A stretch of 64,000 nucleotides of DNA from Pseudomonadota bacterium. GTDB lineage: Bacteria > Pseudomonadota > Alphaproteobacteria > Azospirillales > Azospirillaceae. The notes beneath the pieces were generated by a model. It was not told the origin of the DNA. It saw nothing but the letters and a program-made list of their open reading frames with translations, and made no database searches. The position numbers and the translations under genes were made by a program. Shown here one piece after another: positions 47,340-55,570 of the stretch (the first letter of the stretch is position 1; each line of letters opens with the position of its first letter). The stretch lies in assembly GCA_023423695.1 (NCBI GenBank), contig JAFAFA010000004.1:91904-155903 (forward strand), given 5' to 3'.

Positions 47340-48284
47340 ATGGCCCGCCCGCGCCGCCCCGAAGACCTTGCCGCCCAGCTGACCGAGACCATCGCGCCGC
47401 GGGCGAAGTCGCTGATCATCACCGTCTATGGCGACGCCGTGCTGCCGCATGGCGGATCGCTGTGGCTGGGCAGCCTGATCGACCTGATGGGCCTGTTCGG
47501 GATGAGCGAGCGGATCATCCGCACCTCCGTCTTCCGGCTGTGCAAGGACGACTGGCTGACCAACACCCAGATCGGCCGGCGCAGCTTCTACCGTGTCACC
47601 GATAGTGGGAAGGAACGCTTCGCCGCGGCGGAGCGGCGAATCTACGCGCCGTTGGCCCGCGAATGGGATCGCGGATGGGACCTGCTGATGGTGCCGCCCA
47701 ATGCGCTGGACGCGGAGACGCGCGACGCCCTGCGGCGGGAACTGACCTGGCAGGGCTTCGGCGCCGCCTCGGCCACCGTCTACGCGCACCCCAACTGCGA
47801 CGAGGCGGCGATGCACCGTTCGCTGGCGGAATTGGGGGTGGCCGACAAGATCGTCCACATGAAGGCCAGCCTGGACCGGGCGGAGGGGTTCGGGGCGTTG
47901 CGCGATCTGGTGCGCGGCTGCTGGGACATCGATCAGCTCGAGCACGACTATGCGGCGTTTCTGGATCACTTCCGTCCGGTCTGGGCGGCGGTCGATGCCG
48001 CCGACACGCTGGACCCGGCATCCTGTTTCGTCCTGCGCACGCTGATGATCCACGACTTCCGCCGCATCCTGCTGCGCGACCCGATGCTGCCGCCCGACCT
48101 GCTGCCGGCCGACTGGCCGGGCCAGGAATCGCGGATGCTCACCCGCAATCTCTACCGCCGGCTGGCCGGTCCGTCGGAAGCCTTTCTGATGCAGGCGGCG
48201 ACCACCGCCAACGGTCCGCTGCCCGATGCGCAGCCGGCCTTCCAGGGCAGGTTCGGCGGACTGGAGAGCATCCCGGCCGGTTGA
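47340..48284 (+). CDS. paaX: PaaX-type phenylacetyl-CoA-responsive repressor
   Basis: 314 residues, the length of E. coli PaaX. N-terminal winged helix (PRAKSLIITVYGDAVLPHGG, MGLFGMSERIIRTSVFRLCK, LTNTQIGRRSFYRVTDSG), central domain with WDLLMVPP and a C-terminal PaaX domain (LIHDFR-like segment LMIHDFRRILLRDPMLPPDL, LLPADWPGQES). PaaX represses phenylacetate genes and is released by phenylacetyl-CoA. No paaABCDE or paaK genes lie here, so it either acts at a distance or controls local genes such as the divergent liv unit or the diiron oxygenase. Start at 47340 (MARPRRPEDLAAQ) is the only one with good fit. Confidence 0.93.
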   Translation: MARPRRPEDLAAQLTETIAPRAKSLIITVYGDAVLPHGGSLWLGSLIDLMGLFGMSERIIRTSVFRLCKDDWLTNTQIGRRSFYRVTDSGKERFAAAERRIYAPLAREWDRGWDLLMVPPNALDAETRDALRRELTWQGFGAASATVYAHPNCDEAAMHRSLAELGVADKIVHMKASLDRAEGFGALRDLVRGCWDIDQLEHDYAAFLDHFRPVWAAVDAADTLDPASCFVLRTLMIHDFRRILLRDPMLPPDLLPADWPGQESRMLTRNLYRRLAGPSEAFLMQAATTANGPLPDAQPAFQGRFGGLESIPAG

Positions 48285-48413
48285 CCTGCCTCCCCGTGAC
48301 AGCGGGCGCCCGCCCCGCCGGCCACCTCGGCCAAAAGCCTATACATAAAATGCAAGGGATCGCGGTAAGCTGGGACTGTCGCCGTTCAATCCGACCGTTT
48401 CCGGGATGCCTCC

Positions 48414-48899
48414 ATGCTGACCATCGTCTACCGCAGCGAGGCTGTTGACCGACTGCCCTGCAGCGCCCTCGCCGACATCTGCCTGTTCAGCGCCCGCAAG
48501 AACCGGGAGTTGGGAGTGACCGGCTTCCTGGTGGAGTTCGAGGGCATCTTCCTGCAGGTCCTGGAAGGCGAAACCGACGTGGTGGAGCGGCTGTACGCGC
48601 GCATCGCCGCAGACCCGCGCCACCGCGACGTCGAACTGCTCCTGCGCGAGAAGTCGGCCGGCCAACCCAATTTCGGCTTCTGGGCGATGAATTTCGGGCC
48701 GCTCGACACCCCGACCTTCTGGCAGGCGGTGTTCGGTTCCCCGGTCCGGATCGAGGAGTTCCGCCGCCGGTCGCACGACGCCGACTTCGCGCTCGACGTG
48801 CTTGCCCGCGCCTACATGCATGCCTGCATCCTGGCCGACATCGATCCAGCCACCCGTGAACTGGTGCACGGCACCATTCCCAGCTTCGCCGCCGGCTGA
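48414..48899 (+). CDS. BLUF-domain blue-light sensor
   Basis: 161 residues: one BLUF domain (1-95) and a short C-terminal helical tail. The flavin-binding residues are all present: Tyr6 in IVYRS, Asn30 in SARKN, Gln48 in IFLQVLEG, and Trp90/Met92 in FGFWAMNFG. Blue light rearranges hydrogen bonds around bound FAD. There is no attached output domain, so signalling must pass through a partner protein. The tail (DFALDVLARAYMHACILADI) is the likely contact. It lies between paaX and the diiron gene on the same strand, but is separated from both by more than 100 bp. Confidence 0.93.
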   Translation: MLTIVYRSEAVDRLPCSALADICLFSARKNRELGVTGFLVEFEGIFLQVLEGETDVVERLYARIAADPRHRDVELLLREKSAGQPNFGFWAMNFGPLDTPTFWQAVFGSPVRIEEFRRRSHDADFALDVLARAYMHACILADIDPATRELVHGTIPSFAAG

Positions 48900-48963
48900 C
48901 GCAGCCGCGGGGAAGCCCTCCGTTCCGATACCGATTGCCCGGATACAGACCGTTTTACGAACG

Positions 48964-48981
48964 AATTGATCTGGATCAATT
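48964..48981. promoter_or_regulatory. perfect FNR/FixK box upstream of diiron gene
   Basis: AATTGATCTGGATCAATT contains TTGATCTGGATCAA, an exact match to TTGAT-N4-ATCAA, extended to eight-base arms. It is 65 bp after the BLUF stop and 169 bp before the diiron start. TATATC at 49008-49013 could be a -10 element placing the box near -45, an activating position. This implies low-oxygen control. Confidence 0.75.
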
Positions 48982-49150
48982 CGGCATTTCCGCTCGCTTT
49001 CTGTTCTATATCAATAAGTTACATCGCAAATCTGGCCGATGGATATGATACATAATCCGTTGAATGGTAGCATTTTCCGTGTCATATAAAGACCACAGGG
49101 CGCCGATGGAAAAGTGAGCGCCCGCCGAAATTCCCGGAGGAAACGCCCCC

Positions 49151-50179
49151 ATGTCCAAGGACTACACCCCCATCGCCAACACGATGGAGTTCCCCCCCGC
49201 CACGCCGCAGCCGAATGTCTACCCGCTGTCCTGGGTGTCGCAGACCAAGAAGCTGGAAGAGGTCTACGCCGCCGCCCAGCGCGAGAACTGGGATCCGGCC
49301 AAGCTGCCCTGGGACAGCTTCGACGTGTCGCGCTACAGCTGGGAGGAGCGGGAGGCCATCGCCTATTGGTGGACCATCCTGTCGGTGTTCGACGCCTCCG
49401 CCCCGCCGGTCTTCGCCCATGCTCTGATCAAGACCTACGAGGTGCATGAGGAGGACCCCGTCCGCCGCTGCTTCTTCTCCGTCACCCGCGACGAGCAGAA
49501 CCACGAGCAGATGTGCGGGCTGGCTATCACCAGGCTGCTGGAGGCCTCCAGCCCGCTGACCTACGAGCCGAAGACCGATCTCGGCCGCCGGCTGCAGAAG
49601 AACGCCCACTGGCTGTACTACAATGGCGGGCGCTATTGGGACGGCTACAAGAAGGCGGTTCCGAAATACTCGCTGGCCGTTCTGTTCAGCTCCTTCCTGA
49701 TGGGCGAGATCGCGGCGGCGACCATCTTCCACCAGATGGCGGCCGGCTGCACCGAACCGGTGTTCAAGGAGGCCTTCCGCAACATCGGCCGCGACGAGGG
49801 CCGCCACATGGCGATCTGCATGTCGGTGATGGAGCGCGACTATCCCCATCTGGCGGTGGAGGACAAGTCCGTCATCACCAAGCAGATCCGCGCCGGCTAT
49901 CTGTTCCTGTCCGCCGTCCTGTTCGAACCGCCGCCCCAGTTCTGGGACCTGCCGGAAGACTTCATCGCCACCCAACGCGAGGCCGAGGCCATCGCCCGCA
50001 ACGCCGGCTTCCACATCCCGGACTATGAGGCGAAGAAGGAGAACTGGCGCAACGCCATGCTGAACCTCAAGGGCGTGCTGGACCGCTACGGCATCCCGTT
50101 CCCGGCGATCCCGGAGGTGGGCATCACCGGCGAGGAAGTGCGGGACGTCGACATGGACGAGATCATCCCGGTGTTCTGA
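49151..50179 (+). CDS. R2-like ferritin-fold diiron oxygenase/oxidase, function unknown
   Basis: 342 residues, four-helix diiron protein. The residue pattern matches the ribonucleotide-reductase R2 fold: Asp81 (VFDASAPP), Glu115 and His118 (DEQNHEQMC), Glu186 (FLMGEIAAATIFHQM), Glu216 and His219 (DEGRHMA). The position of the radical Tyr in R2 (seven after Glu115) is Cys122, so it is not expected to be a reductase subunit. A Trp/Tyr-rich loop (AHWLYYNGGRYWDGYKK) may shape an aromatic pocket. Strong ribosome site GGAGGAAAC. A ferredoxin-reductase gene follows on the same strand, as needed for an oxygenase. Set between paaX and hmgA, it may hydroxylate an aromatic acid; this is inference. Confidence 0.82.
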   Translation: MSKDYTPIANTMEFPPATPQPNVYPLSWVSQTKKLEEVYAAAQRENWDPAKLPWDSFDVSRYSWEEREAIAYWWTILSVFDASAPPVFAHALIKTYEVHEEDPVRRCFFSVTRDEQNHEQMCGLAITRLLEASSPLTYEPKTDLGRRLQKNAHWLYYNGGRYWDGYKKAVPKYSLAVLFSSFLMGEIAAATIFHQMAAGCTEPVFKEAFRNIGRDEGRHMAICMSVMERDYPHLAVEDKSVITKQIRAGYLFLSAVLFEPPPQFWDLPEDFIATQREAEAIARNAGFHIPDYEAKKENWRNAMLNLKGVLDRYGIPFPAIPEVGITGEEVRDVDMDEIIPVF

Positions 50180-50206
50180 GGCCGGTGTTCTGAGGTCCGT
50201 CCTCGC

Positions 50207-50352
50207 GCCCCCACTCTCCCACGGCTCCGCCGCGGGTCCCTCCCTCCCCCTCTTCGAGGGAGAGGGTGGATTTGCAGCGCGGCGGCAGTCCCCTCTCCCT
50301 CAATCGGACCGGCCTTTGGCCGGCCGAGGCGGGGGAGGGTTAGGGAAGGGGC
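50207..50352. repeat. GC-rich inverted-repeat intergenic element, copy 5
   Basis: Starts GCCCCCACTCTCCC, has GGCGGCAGTCCCCTCTCCCT in the middle and ends GGGGGAGGGTTAGGGAAGGGG; the interior holds a GACCGGCC/GGCCGGCC hairpin (50307-50327). It separates the diiron gene from its reductase. Confidence 0.75.
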
Positions 50353-50396
50353 ATCACGTCGCCATACCTTACCCTCCCCGCTCAAGGATTCCCCCG

Positions 50397-51455
50397 GTGA
50401 GCCGCATCCGCCTCCACCCCTCCGGCCGCACGGTCGAGTGCCGTGACGGCGAGACCGTCCTGTCGGCGCTGGAACAGGCCGGCTACGCCCTGCCCAACAA
50501 CTGCCGCGCCGGCGCCTGCGGCGAATGCAAGGTCAAGGTCCTCAGCGGCCAGTTCGACCAGGGCATGGTGCTGGACATGGCGCTGTCCCAGCCGGAACGG
50601 AAGGACGGCTACGGCCTGATGTGCATGGCCAAGCCGATCTCCGACGAACTGGTGATCGAATACGGCACCGCCGACGCCCAGCCCAAGCTGTTCCCGCCGC
50701 GCGAGAATGTGCTGTTCATCGTCACCGACCGCGTCCCGCGCACGCCGCGCATCGTGGAACTGCACCTGCGCCCTCTCGGACAGCCGCTGCGCTACTGGCC
50801 GGGCCAGTATGTGATGCTGGGCGATGCCGCCGCCGGTGCGCCGCCGCGCTGCTACTCCATCGCCAACGCGCCCCGTCCGGACGGCGAGATCGTGCTGCAG
50901 GTGACGCGAGTCGATGGCGGCCCGACCAGCGGCTGGATCCACGACACGCTGACCGTCGGCAGCATGGTCAAGCTGTCCGGTCCCTACGGCACCTTCATCG
51001 GCGACCCGTCGGTGGACAGCCCGGTGCTGTGCATGGCCGCCGGCTCCGGCCTCGCCCCCATCCTGGCGCTGACCGACGCGGCGCTGCGCCGCGGCTACCG
51101 TCCGCCGGTGACGCTGCTGTTCTCCGCCTGCACGCAGGCCGACGTGTATGAACTGGGTCTGCTCAGCTACTGGCAGGCCAAGTACCGCAACTTCAAGGTC
51201 AAGGTGACGCTGACGCGGGAAGAGGCAGCCGGCCATCTGAAGGGCCGCATCCCCGCCATCCTGCCCGGCCTGTTCCCCGACCTGTCCGGCCACGCCATCT
51301 TCACCGCCGGCAGTCCCGCCTTCGTCGAGTCCTGCGTCGCCGCCGCCCGTTCGCTGGGCGCCAGGGACGACCAGATCCACAGCGAAGGCTACGTCTCCCA
51401 GCACATCCCCGAAGCCCCGCCGCCCGAACGCCTGATGGCAGGGGCGCTGGGGTAA
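50397..51455 (+). CDS. 2Fe-2S ferredoxin / FAD / NAD(P)H oxidoreductase, probable partner of the diiron protein
   Basis: 352 residues from a GTG start at 50397 (AAGGA eight bases upstream). N-terminal plant-type ferredoxin domain (about 1-95) with cluster Cys in NCRAGACGECKVKV and LMCMAKP; FAD domain with RCYSIANAP (RxYS motif) and GPTSGWIHDTL; NAD(P) domain with MAAGSGLAPILAL and IFTAGSPAFVESC. This is the standard one-component electron-transfer partner of bacterial oxygenases. It would pass electrons from NAD(P)H to the diiron protein encoded upstream. The 217-bp gap with a repeat is wide but no promoter is evident in it. Confidence 0.9.
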   Translation: MSRIRLHPSGRTVECRDGETVLSALEQAGYALPNNCRAGACGECKVKVLSGQFDQGMVLDMALSQPERKDGYGLMCMAKPISDELVIEYGTADAQPKLFPPRENVLFIVTDRVPRTPRIVELHLRPLGQPLRYWPGQYVMLGDAAAGAPPRCYSIANAPRPDGEIVLQVTRVDGGPTSGWIHDTLTVGSMVKLSGPYGTFIGDPSVDSPVLCMAAGSGLAPILALTDAALRRGYRPPVTLLFSACTQADVYELGLLSYWQAKYRNFKVKVTLTREEAAGHLKGRIPAILPGLFPDLSGHAIFTAGSPAFVESCVAAARSLGARDDQIHSEGYVSQHIPEAPPPERLMAGALG

Positions 51456-51456
51456 G

Positions 51457-51490
51457 AAAACGCCCTCTCCCAAACCGGGAGGGGGCGTTC
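51457..51490. terminator. terminator between convergent reductase and fah genes
   Basis: Stem AACGCCCTCTCCC / GGGAGGGGGCGTT with loop AAACC and one G-T pair. On the minus strand TTTTC follows, so it best serves fah; it can also stop the plus-strand unit. Confidence 0.85.
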
Positions 51491-51498
51491 CAGCATCC

Positions 51499-52515
51499 TC
51501 AAGCCCGCTCGTACCGCACCACCTGCTGGTCGATGGCGCCGAACACGCTGGCGCCGTCCTTGTCGAACAGCTCGATCCGCACGCGGTCGCCGAAGCGCAT
51601 GAAGGGGGTCTTCGGCGCGCCATGCTCGATGGTCTCGATCATCCGCAGCTCGGCAAGGCAGGAGTAGCCGACGCCGCCAGCGCCGACCGGCTTGCCGGGA
51701 CCGCCGTCCAGCTTGTTCGACACCGTGCCCGACCCGATAATGCTGCCGGCCGCCAGATGGCGGGTCTTGGCGGCGTGGGCGATCAGGGTGGGGAAGTCGA
51801 AGGTCATGTCGACCCCGGCATCCGGTTTGCCGAAGGGCTCGCCGTTCAGCGTCGTCACCAGCGGCCGGTGCAGCTTGCCTCCGTCCCAGGAGTCGCCCAA
51901 CTCGTCCGGCGTCACCGCGACGGGGGAGAAGCTGGAGGCCGGCTTGGACTGGAAGAAGCCGAAACCCTTGCCCAGTTCCGCCGGGATCAGGTTGCGCAAG
52001 CTGACGTCGTTGACCAGCATCAGCAGCCTGATCTGCCCGCGCGCCGCCTCGGCCGAGACGCCCATCGGCACGTCGCCGGTGATGACGGCGATCTCCGCCT
52101 CGAAATCGATGCCCCAGGCTTCGGTCGCCGCCGAGATCGGGTCGGTCGGCGCCAGGAAGCTGTCGGAACAGCCCTGATACATCAGCGGGTCGGTCCAGAA
52201 GCTGGGCGGCATCTCCGCCCCACGCGCCTTGCGGACCAACTCCACATGGTTGACGTAGGCCGACCCATCCGCCCACTGGTAGGCGCGCGGCAACGGCGAG
52301 GCCGCTTCGGCCGGGTCGAAGGGCCGACCGGCCGACGAATCGGCGTTCAGCGCGCGATAGGCCTCCTCCAGCTTGGGCGCCAGCGCCGTCCAGTCGTCCA
52401 GCGCCGCCTGCAGGGTGCGGGCGATCTCCGGCACCGGGATGGCGCGGGTCAGGTCGCGCGACACCACGACCAGGGTGCCGTCGCGCCCGCCCGCCTTCAA
52501 ACTTGCCAGCTTCAT
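51499..52515 (-). CDS. fahA: fumarylacetoacetase (FAH family)
   Basis: 338 residues. The FAH fold is shown by EAWGIDFEAEIAVITGDVPM (metal-binding Glu pair), RLLMLVNDVSLRNL, GKGFGFFQSKPASSFSPVAV and GSGTVSNK. The N-terminal region (MKLASLKAGGRDGTLVVVSR) is the short bacterial type. Hydrolyses fumarylacetoacetate to fumarate and acetoacetate, the last homogentisate step. Start 52515 is 49 bp after the hmgA stop on the same strand, so hmgA-fah is an operon, and a terminator follows it. Confidence 0.92.
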   Translation of the reverse strand: MKLASLKAGGRDGTLVVVSRDLTRAIPVPEIARTLQAALDDWTALAPKLEEAYRALNADSSAGRPFDPAEAASPLPRAYQWADGSAYVNHVELVRKARGAEMPPSFWTDPLMYQGCSDSFLAPTDPISAATEAWGIDFEAEIAVITGDVPMGVSAEAARGQIRLLMLVNDVSLRNLIPAELGKGFGFFQSKPASSFSPVAVTPDELGDSWDGGKLHRPLVTTLNGEPFGKPDAGVDMTFDFPTLIAHAAKTRHLAAGSIIGSGTVSNKLDGGPGKPVGAGGVGYSCLAELRMIETIEHGAPKTPFMRFGDRVRIELFDKDGASVFGAIDQQVVRYERA

Positions 52516-52564
52516 TGCTCTCTTCCCTTCCTCACAATTCAGCGTCCGGCAGCCTTTTGGCCGC

Positions 52565-53689
52565 TCATTTCGCCTTCCAGCTGTCGGCGTAGCCGCCCCA
52601 CTCGACGCCTTCCATCGCCGGGTAGACATCCAGCGGGTCGCGGGTGTCGATCATCACCGCGACCTCGTCGGTCTCCTTGCGCTCGAACTTCTGCGCCACC
52701 TCGTAGGCCTTCGGGTGCGGCCCGTGCGGGAAGCCCGAAGGGTGGTAGGTGACCATGCCGGGATGGATGTTGTCGCGCGAGAAGAACTGGCCGCGGTGAT
52801 AGAACAGCACCTCGTCGAAATCCTCGTTGGAGTGGTAATAGGGCAGCTTCAGCGCCTCCGGGTCCGACTCGATGGGCCGCGGCACGAAGGTGCAGATGAT
52901 GAAGCGGGAGGATATCCAGGTGCTGTGCGCCGAGGGCGGCAGGTGGTAGCGGTGGCTCATCAGCGGCCGGATGTCGCGCCAGTTCAGCCGCACCGGCGCC
53001 AGATCGCCGTGCCAGCCCACCGCGTCCAGGGGGTTGAACGGATAGGTCATGGCGCAGAGCTGATTCCGCTTCTTCACCCGGACCAGCGTCTCGCGCTCGT
53101 GCTTCTGCGCCTGGAAGGCGTCGTCCAGCGCCGGGACGTCCAGCACCGCCGGATCGAAGATGGCGTGGGTGCCGACCAGCCCCTTGTGCGGCAGCTTGTA
53201 GGCGTCGCCGGTGGCCTCCACCATCAGCACCATCACCGCCTCGTCCGTCTCCAGCCGCCAGCAGGTGTTGCGCGGCAGCACGACATAGTCGCCCTCGCGC
53301 ACCTCCAGATGGCCGTAGTCGCAGAACAGGTGGCCGCCGCCCTGGTGAAAGAACAGCAGATCGTCGCCGTCGGCATTGCGGACGAGATGGTCCATCTTCC
53401 CCTTGAAGCGCCACAGCCGGACCTGGGTCGCGCCGTTGCCCATCAGGGCCGGCGCCTCCAAGGGGCAGCCGGGCATGTGATCGACATGGTTCAGGTCGAA
53501 GGCGCGCGGGCGCAGCGGCCCGTCGAAGCTGGTCCAGCCGGTCGGCGGATGGGCATGGTGCATCTGGGTCGCCGGGCCGAAGAAGCCCTCACGCCCCATC
53601 TCGCGTTCGTAGGTGCCGGCGGGAAGCCGCACATGGGCCTGACGCGACGCATTGCCCTCTACCTTCGGAAACGAAATCCAGCTCTTCAT
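52565..53689 (-). CDS. hmgA: homogentisate 1,2-dioxygenase
   Basis: 374 residues. The enzyme uses Fe(II) and O2 to open the ring of homogentisate to maleylacetoacetate. Cupin-type core with conserved iron-binding region YYHSNEDFDEVLFYHRGQFF and the later HPSGFPHGP, which correspond to the His/Glu/His ligands of the family. Substrate-side segments MGREGFFGPATQMHHAHPP and LFFHQGGGHLFCDYGHLEV also fit. Shorter than the roughly 440-residue human type but normal for this alphaproteobacterial branch. First gene of the hmgA-fah unit. Predicted promoter with central dyad operator 80 bp upstream. Confidence 0.92.
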   Translation of the reverse strand: MKSWISFPKVEGNASRQAHVRLPAGTYEREMGREGFFGPATQMHHAHPPTGWTSFDGPLRPRAFDLNHVDHMPGCPLEAPALMGNGATQVRLWRFKGKMDHLVRNADGDDLLFFHQGGGHLFCDYGHLEVREGDYVVLPRNTCWRLETDEAVMVLMVEATGDAYKLPHKGLVGTHAIFDPAVLDVPALDDAFQAQKHERETLVRVKKRNQLCAMTYPFNPLDAVGWHGDLAPVRLNWRDIRPLMSHRYHLPPSAHSTWISSRFIICTFVPRPIESDPEALKLPYYHSNEDFDEVLFYHRGQFFSRDNIHPGMVTYHPSGFPHGPHPKAYEVAQKFERKETDEVAVMIDTRDPLDVYPAMEGVEWGGYADSWKAK

Positions 53690-53769
53690 GGCGCTTCCCC
53701 CCTCAATACCGTTGGGATGCCGCCGGCCCCGTCCGCGACGGGTGCCGGCAGGCTTGTTCCGTTGCCGCC

Positions 53770-53797
53770 ATTTTAGTTTCGTTTGAAACTGTTGCAA
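53770..53797 (-). promoter_or_regulatory. predicted hmgA promoter with dyad operator
   Basis: On the minus strand: -35 TTGCAA (53792-53797), 16-bp spacer, -10 TAAAAT (53770-53775). The dyad AGTTTC-GTTT-GAAACT (53775-53790) fills the spacer, so a bound protein would block RNA polymerase. It also lies 28 bp before the divergent marR start, so marR could autoregulate from it. Confidence 0.75.
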
Positions 53798-53817
53798 GAG
53801 CCAAATTACAGCGCAGG

Positions 53818-54414
53818 ATGGGCCCACTCGCGACCCTCATCACAGACAACGTCCCGCCGATGCCGCCCGCCCGCCGTTCCCGCACCGCATCATCCAACGC
53901 CACAGCCGCGCCGGCCGACATCCCGGCGCTGCACCTGACGCGCTTCCTGCCCTATCGGCTGTCGGTGCTGGCGAACACGGTCAGCCACACGCTTGCCAAG
54001 CTGTACGAGAAGCGGTTCGGCATCACCATCCCGGAATGGCGGATCATCGCCGTGCTGGGCGGCGGCGAGACGATGAGCGCGGGAGAGATTGCGCAGCGCA
54101 CCGCGATGGACAAGGTGCAGGTCAGCCGCGCCATCAGCCGCATGCTCGACTCGAGCCTGATCCTGCGCGAATCGGGCGACACCGACCGGCGCAAGGCCCT
54201 GCTGACCCTGACGCCCAAGGCGCTGGCGATCTATGCCGAGATCGTGCCGATGGCCCTGACCTATGAGGAAGAGGCAACGGACGCGCTGTCCATCGACGAG
54301 CGGGCGCAGCTCGACACCCTGCTGTCGAAGCTGCAGGCCCGCGCCGACCAGCTGGCCGCCCGCCCGGCGCCGGTCGGGGCGCAGGTGGAGGAAGCGCAGA
54401 GCGAGAGAAACTGA
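53818..54414 (+). CDS. MarR-family transcriptional regulator
   Basis: 198 residues if started at 53818; an inner ATG at 53860 is possible, and neither has a clear ribosome site. Core winged helix-turn-helix: ITIPEWRIIAVLGGGETMSA, GEIAQRTAMDKVQVSRAISR (recognition helix) and wing LRESGDTDRRKALLTLTPKA with the usual Asp-Arg-Arg. The N- and C-terminal extensions are low complexity. MarR dimers bind inverted repeats and release on binding aromatic acids. Divergent from hmgA and sharing a dyad operator with it, this protein is the best candidate to control the hmgA, mhaA and liv promoters. Confidence 0.9.
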   Translation: MGPLATLITDNVPPMPPARRSRTASSNATAAPADIPALHLTRFLPYRLSVLANTVSHTLAKLYEKRFGITIPEWRIIAVLGGGETMSAGEIAQRTAMDKVQVSRAISRMLDSSLILRESGDTDRRKALLTLTPKALAIYAEIVPMALTYEEEATDALSIDERAQLDTLLSKLQARADQLAARPAPVGAQVEEAQSERN

Positions 54415-54526
54415 GCGGCGTTGCCGTCGCGACGCAAGGCCGCATCGATCCGGAACGACCATCCCCTTCACACGCTCTGGTGGAACCATTAACGTCGCCT
54501 CCACACCATCACCCGCCGGAGGCTGC

Positions 54527-55570
54527 ATGACTGCGCCCACCATCAGCATCCGCCCTCTCGACCTGCACAGCGCATCGGCGGCGGAATGGGCGGCCTTCCA
54601 TCGGTTCCGCCGTATCCGCCACGCCGACTCCTGCCGCGACGAACCGCTGCTTCCCGATGCGGCGGTCAAGGCGTCTCGGCGCAAGCGGAGCCCCTATTGG
54701 CAGCATGTGGGTTGGGCGGCTTGGGAGGATACAGGGGGCGGCGAGCGGATCGTCGGATACATCTATGCGGATCTGCCGGACGTGAATCATCCGGAAATGG
54801 CATCCAACGGCAACCAGATGTTCGTTCACGGCAGCGTGCTCGGGGAGTGCCGCCGCCGGGGCATCGGCACCCGCCTTCTCGGCAAGGTCGGCACCCTGGC
54901 GGCGACTGCCAAGCGCCTTCTCGTGACATCCAGCACCGAACAGGAGGACGGCCACGCCTTCCTGCGTCACTTCGGTGGGGAGAAAACGATGAGCTATGAA
55001 GAAAACCACCTCCGCCTGGACCGGGTCGACTGGGGGACGGTGGAGCGTTGGCACGCCGCCTGCCCCGCCGATCTGTCGCTTACCACCCATGCCGACCGCG
55101 TACCGATTGCGGCGTTCGAGCGGATGCTGCCAGCGATCAACGCGATGATCGCCGACATACCACGCGACCGTCTGAGCGTTCCCATCATCGAAAGCTCCGC
55201 TTCGATGATCGAGGATTGGTACACACGGCTCGACCAGCGGGATGGCCGGCACCACATGCTGGTGCTGACGGATGCCGGCGGCAAAGTTGCCGCCATGGCG
55301 GATCTGGTCTGGTTCCCCGATACCCCCAACCGCGCCGGCCACAATCTGACGGGAGTCAGGCGGGACCGGCGCGGACAGGGACTTGGCAAGGCGATCAAGG
55401 CCGCCGCGCTGTTGCATGTCCGCAAGTCGCTGCCGACCGTGGAGCTGTTGACCACAGGCAACAACCAGGTGAACGCGCCGATGCTGGCGATCAACCGTCA
55501 ATTGGGCTTCTTCACTCACCGCAGCGGCGGGTTCTACGAGATCCCGGCCGACGCCCTGCCCCGAGAGTAA
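54527..55570 (+). CDS. tandem GNAT-domain acetyltransferase-like protein
   Basis: 347 residues made of two GNAT folds. The first (about 1-160) has the acetyl-CoA loop ECRRRGIGTRLLGKVG, the second (about 200-347) has VRRDRRGQGLGKAIKAAALL and the closing NAPMLAINRQLGFFTHRSG. Good ribosome site (GGAGG) before ATG 54527. Substrate unknown; such double-GNAT proteins are often stress or antibiotic-modifying. Its 3' end overlaps the 3' end of the convergent paaY gene by 37 bp. It follows marR by 112 bp. Confidence 0.85.
   Translation: MTAPTISIRPLDLHSASAAEWAAFHRFRRIRHADSCRDEPLLPDAAVKASRRKRSPYWQHVGWAAWEDTGGGERIVGYIYADLPDVNHPEMASNGNQMFVHGSVLGECRRRGIGTRLLGKVGTLAATAKRLLVTSSTEQEDGHAFLRHFGGEKTMSYEENHLRLDRVDWGTVERWHAACPADLSLTTHADRVPIAAFERMLPAINAMIADIPRDRLSVPIIESSASMIEDWYTRLDQRDGRHHMLVLTDAGGKVAAMADLVWFPDTPNRAGHNLTGVRRDRRGQGLGKAIKAAALLHVRKSLPTVELLTTGNNQVNAPMLAINRQLGFFTHRSGGFYEIPADALPRE

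Noticed and set aside
49151..50179. Ribonucleotide reductase small subunit
   Set aside because: The iron ligands fit the R2 fold, but the radical Tyr position is Cys and no large subunit is near; a reductase of oxygenase type follows instead.
49151..51455. BoxAB benzoyl-CoA epoxidase or PaaABCDE
   Set aside because: The diiron protein is 342 residues and lacks the recognisable BoxB and PaaA sequence blocks; no BoxC or other Paa subunits are present.
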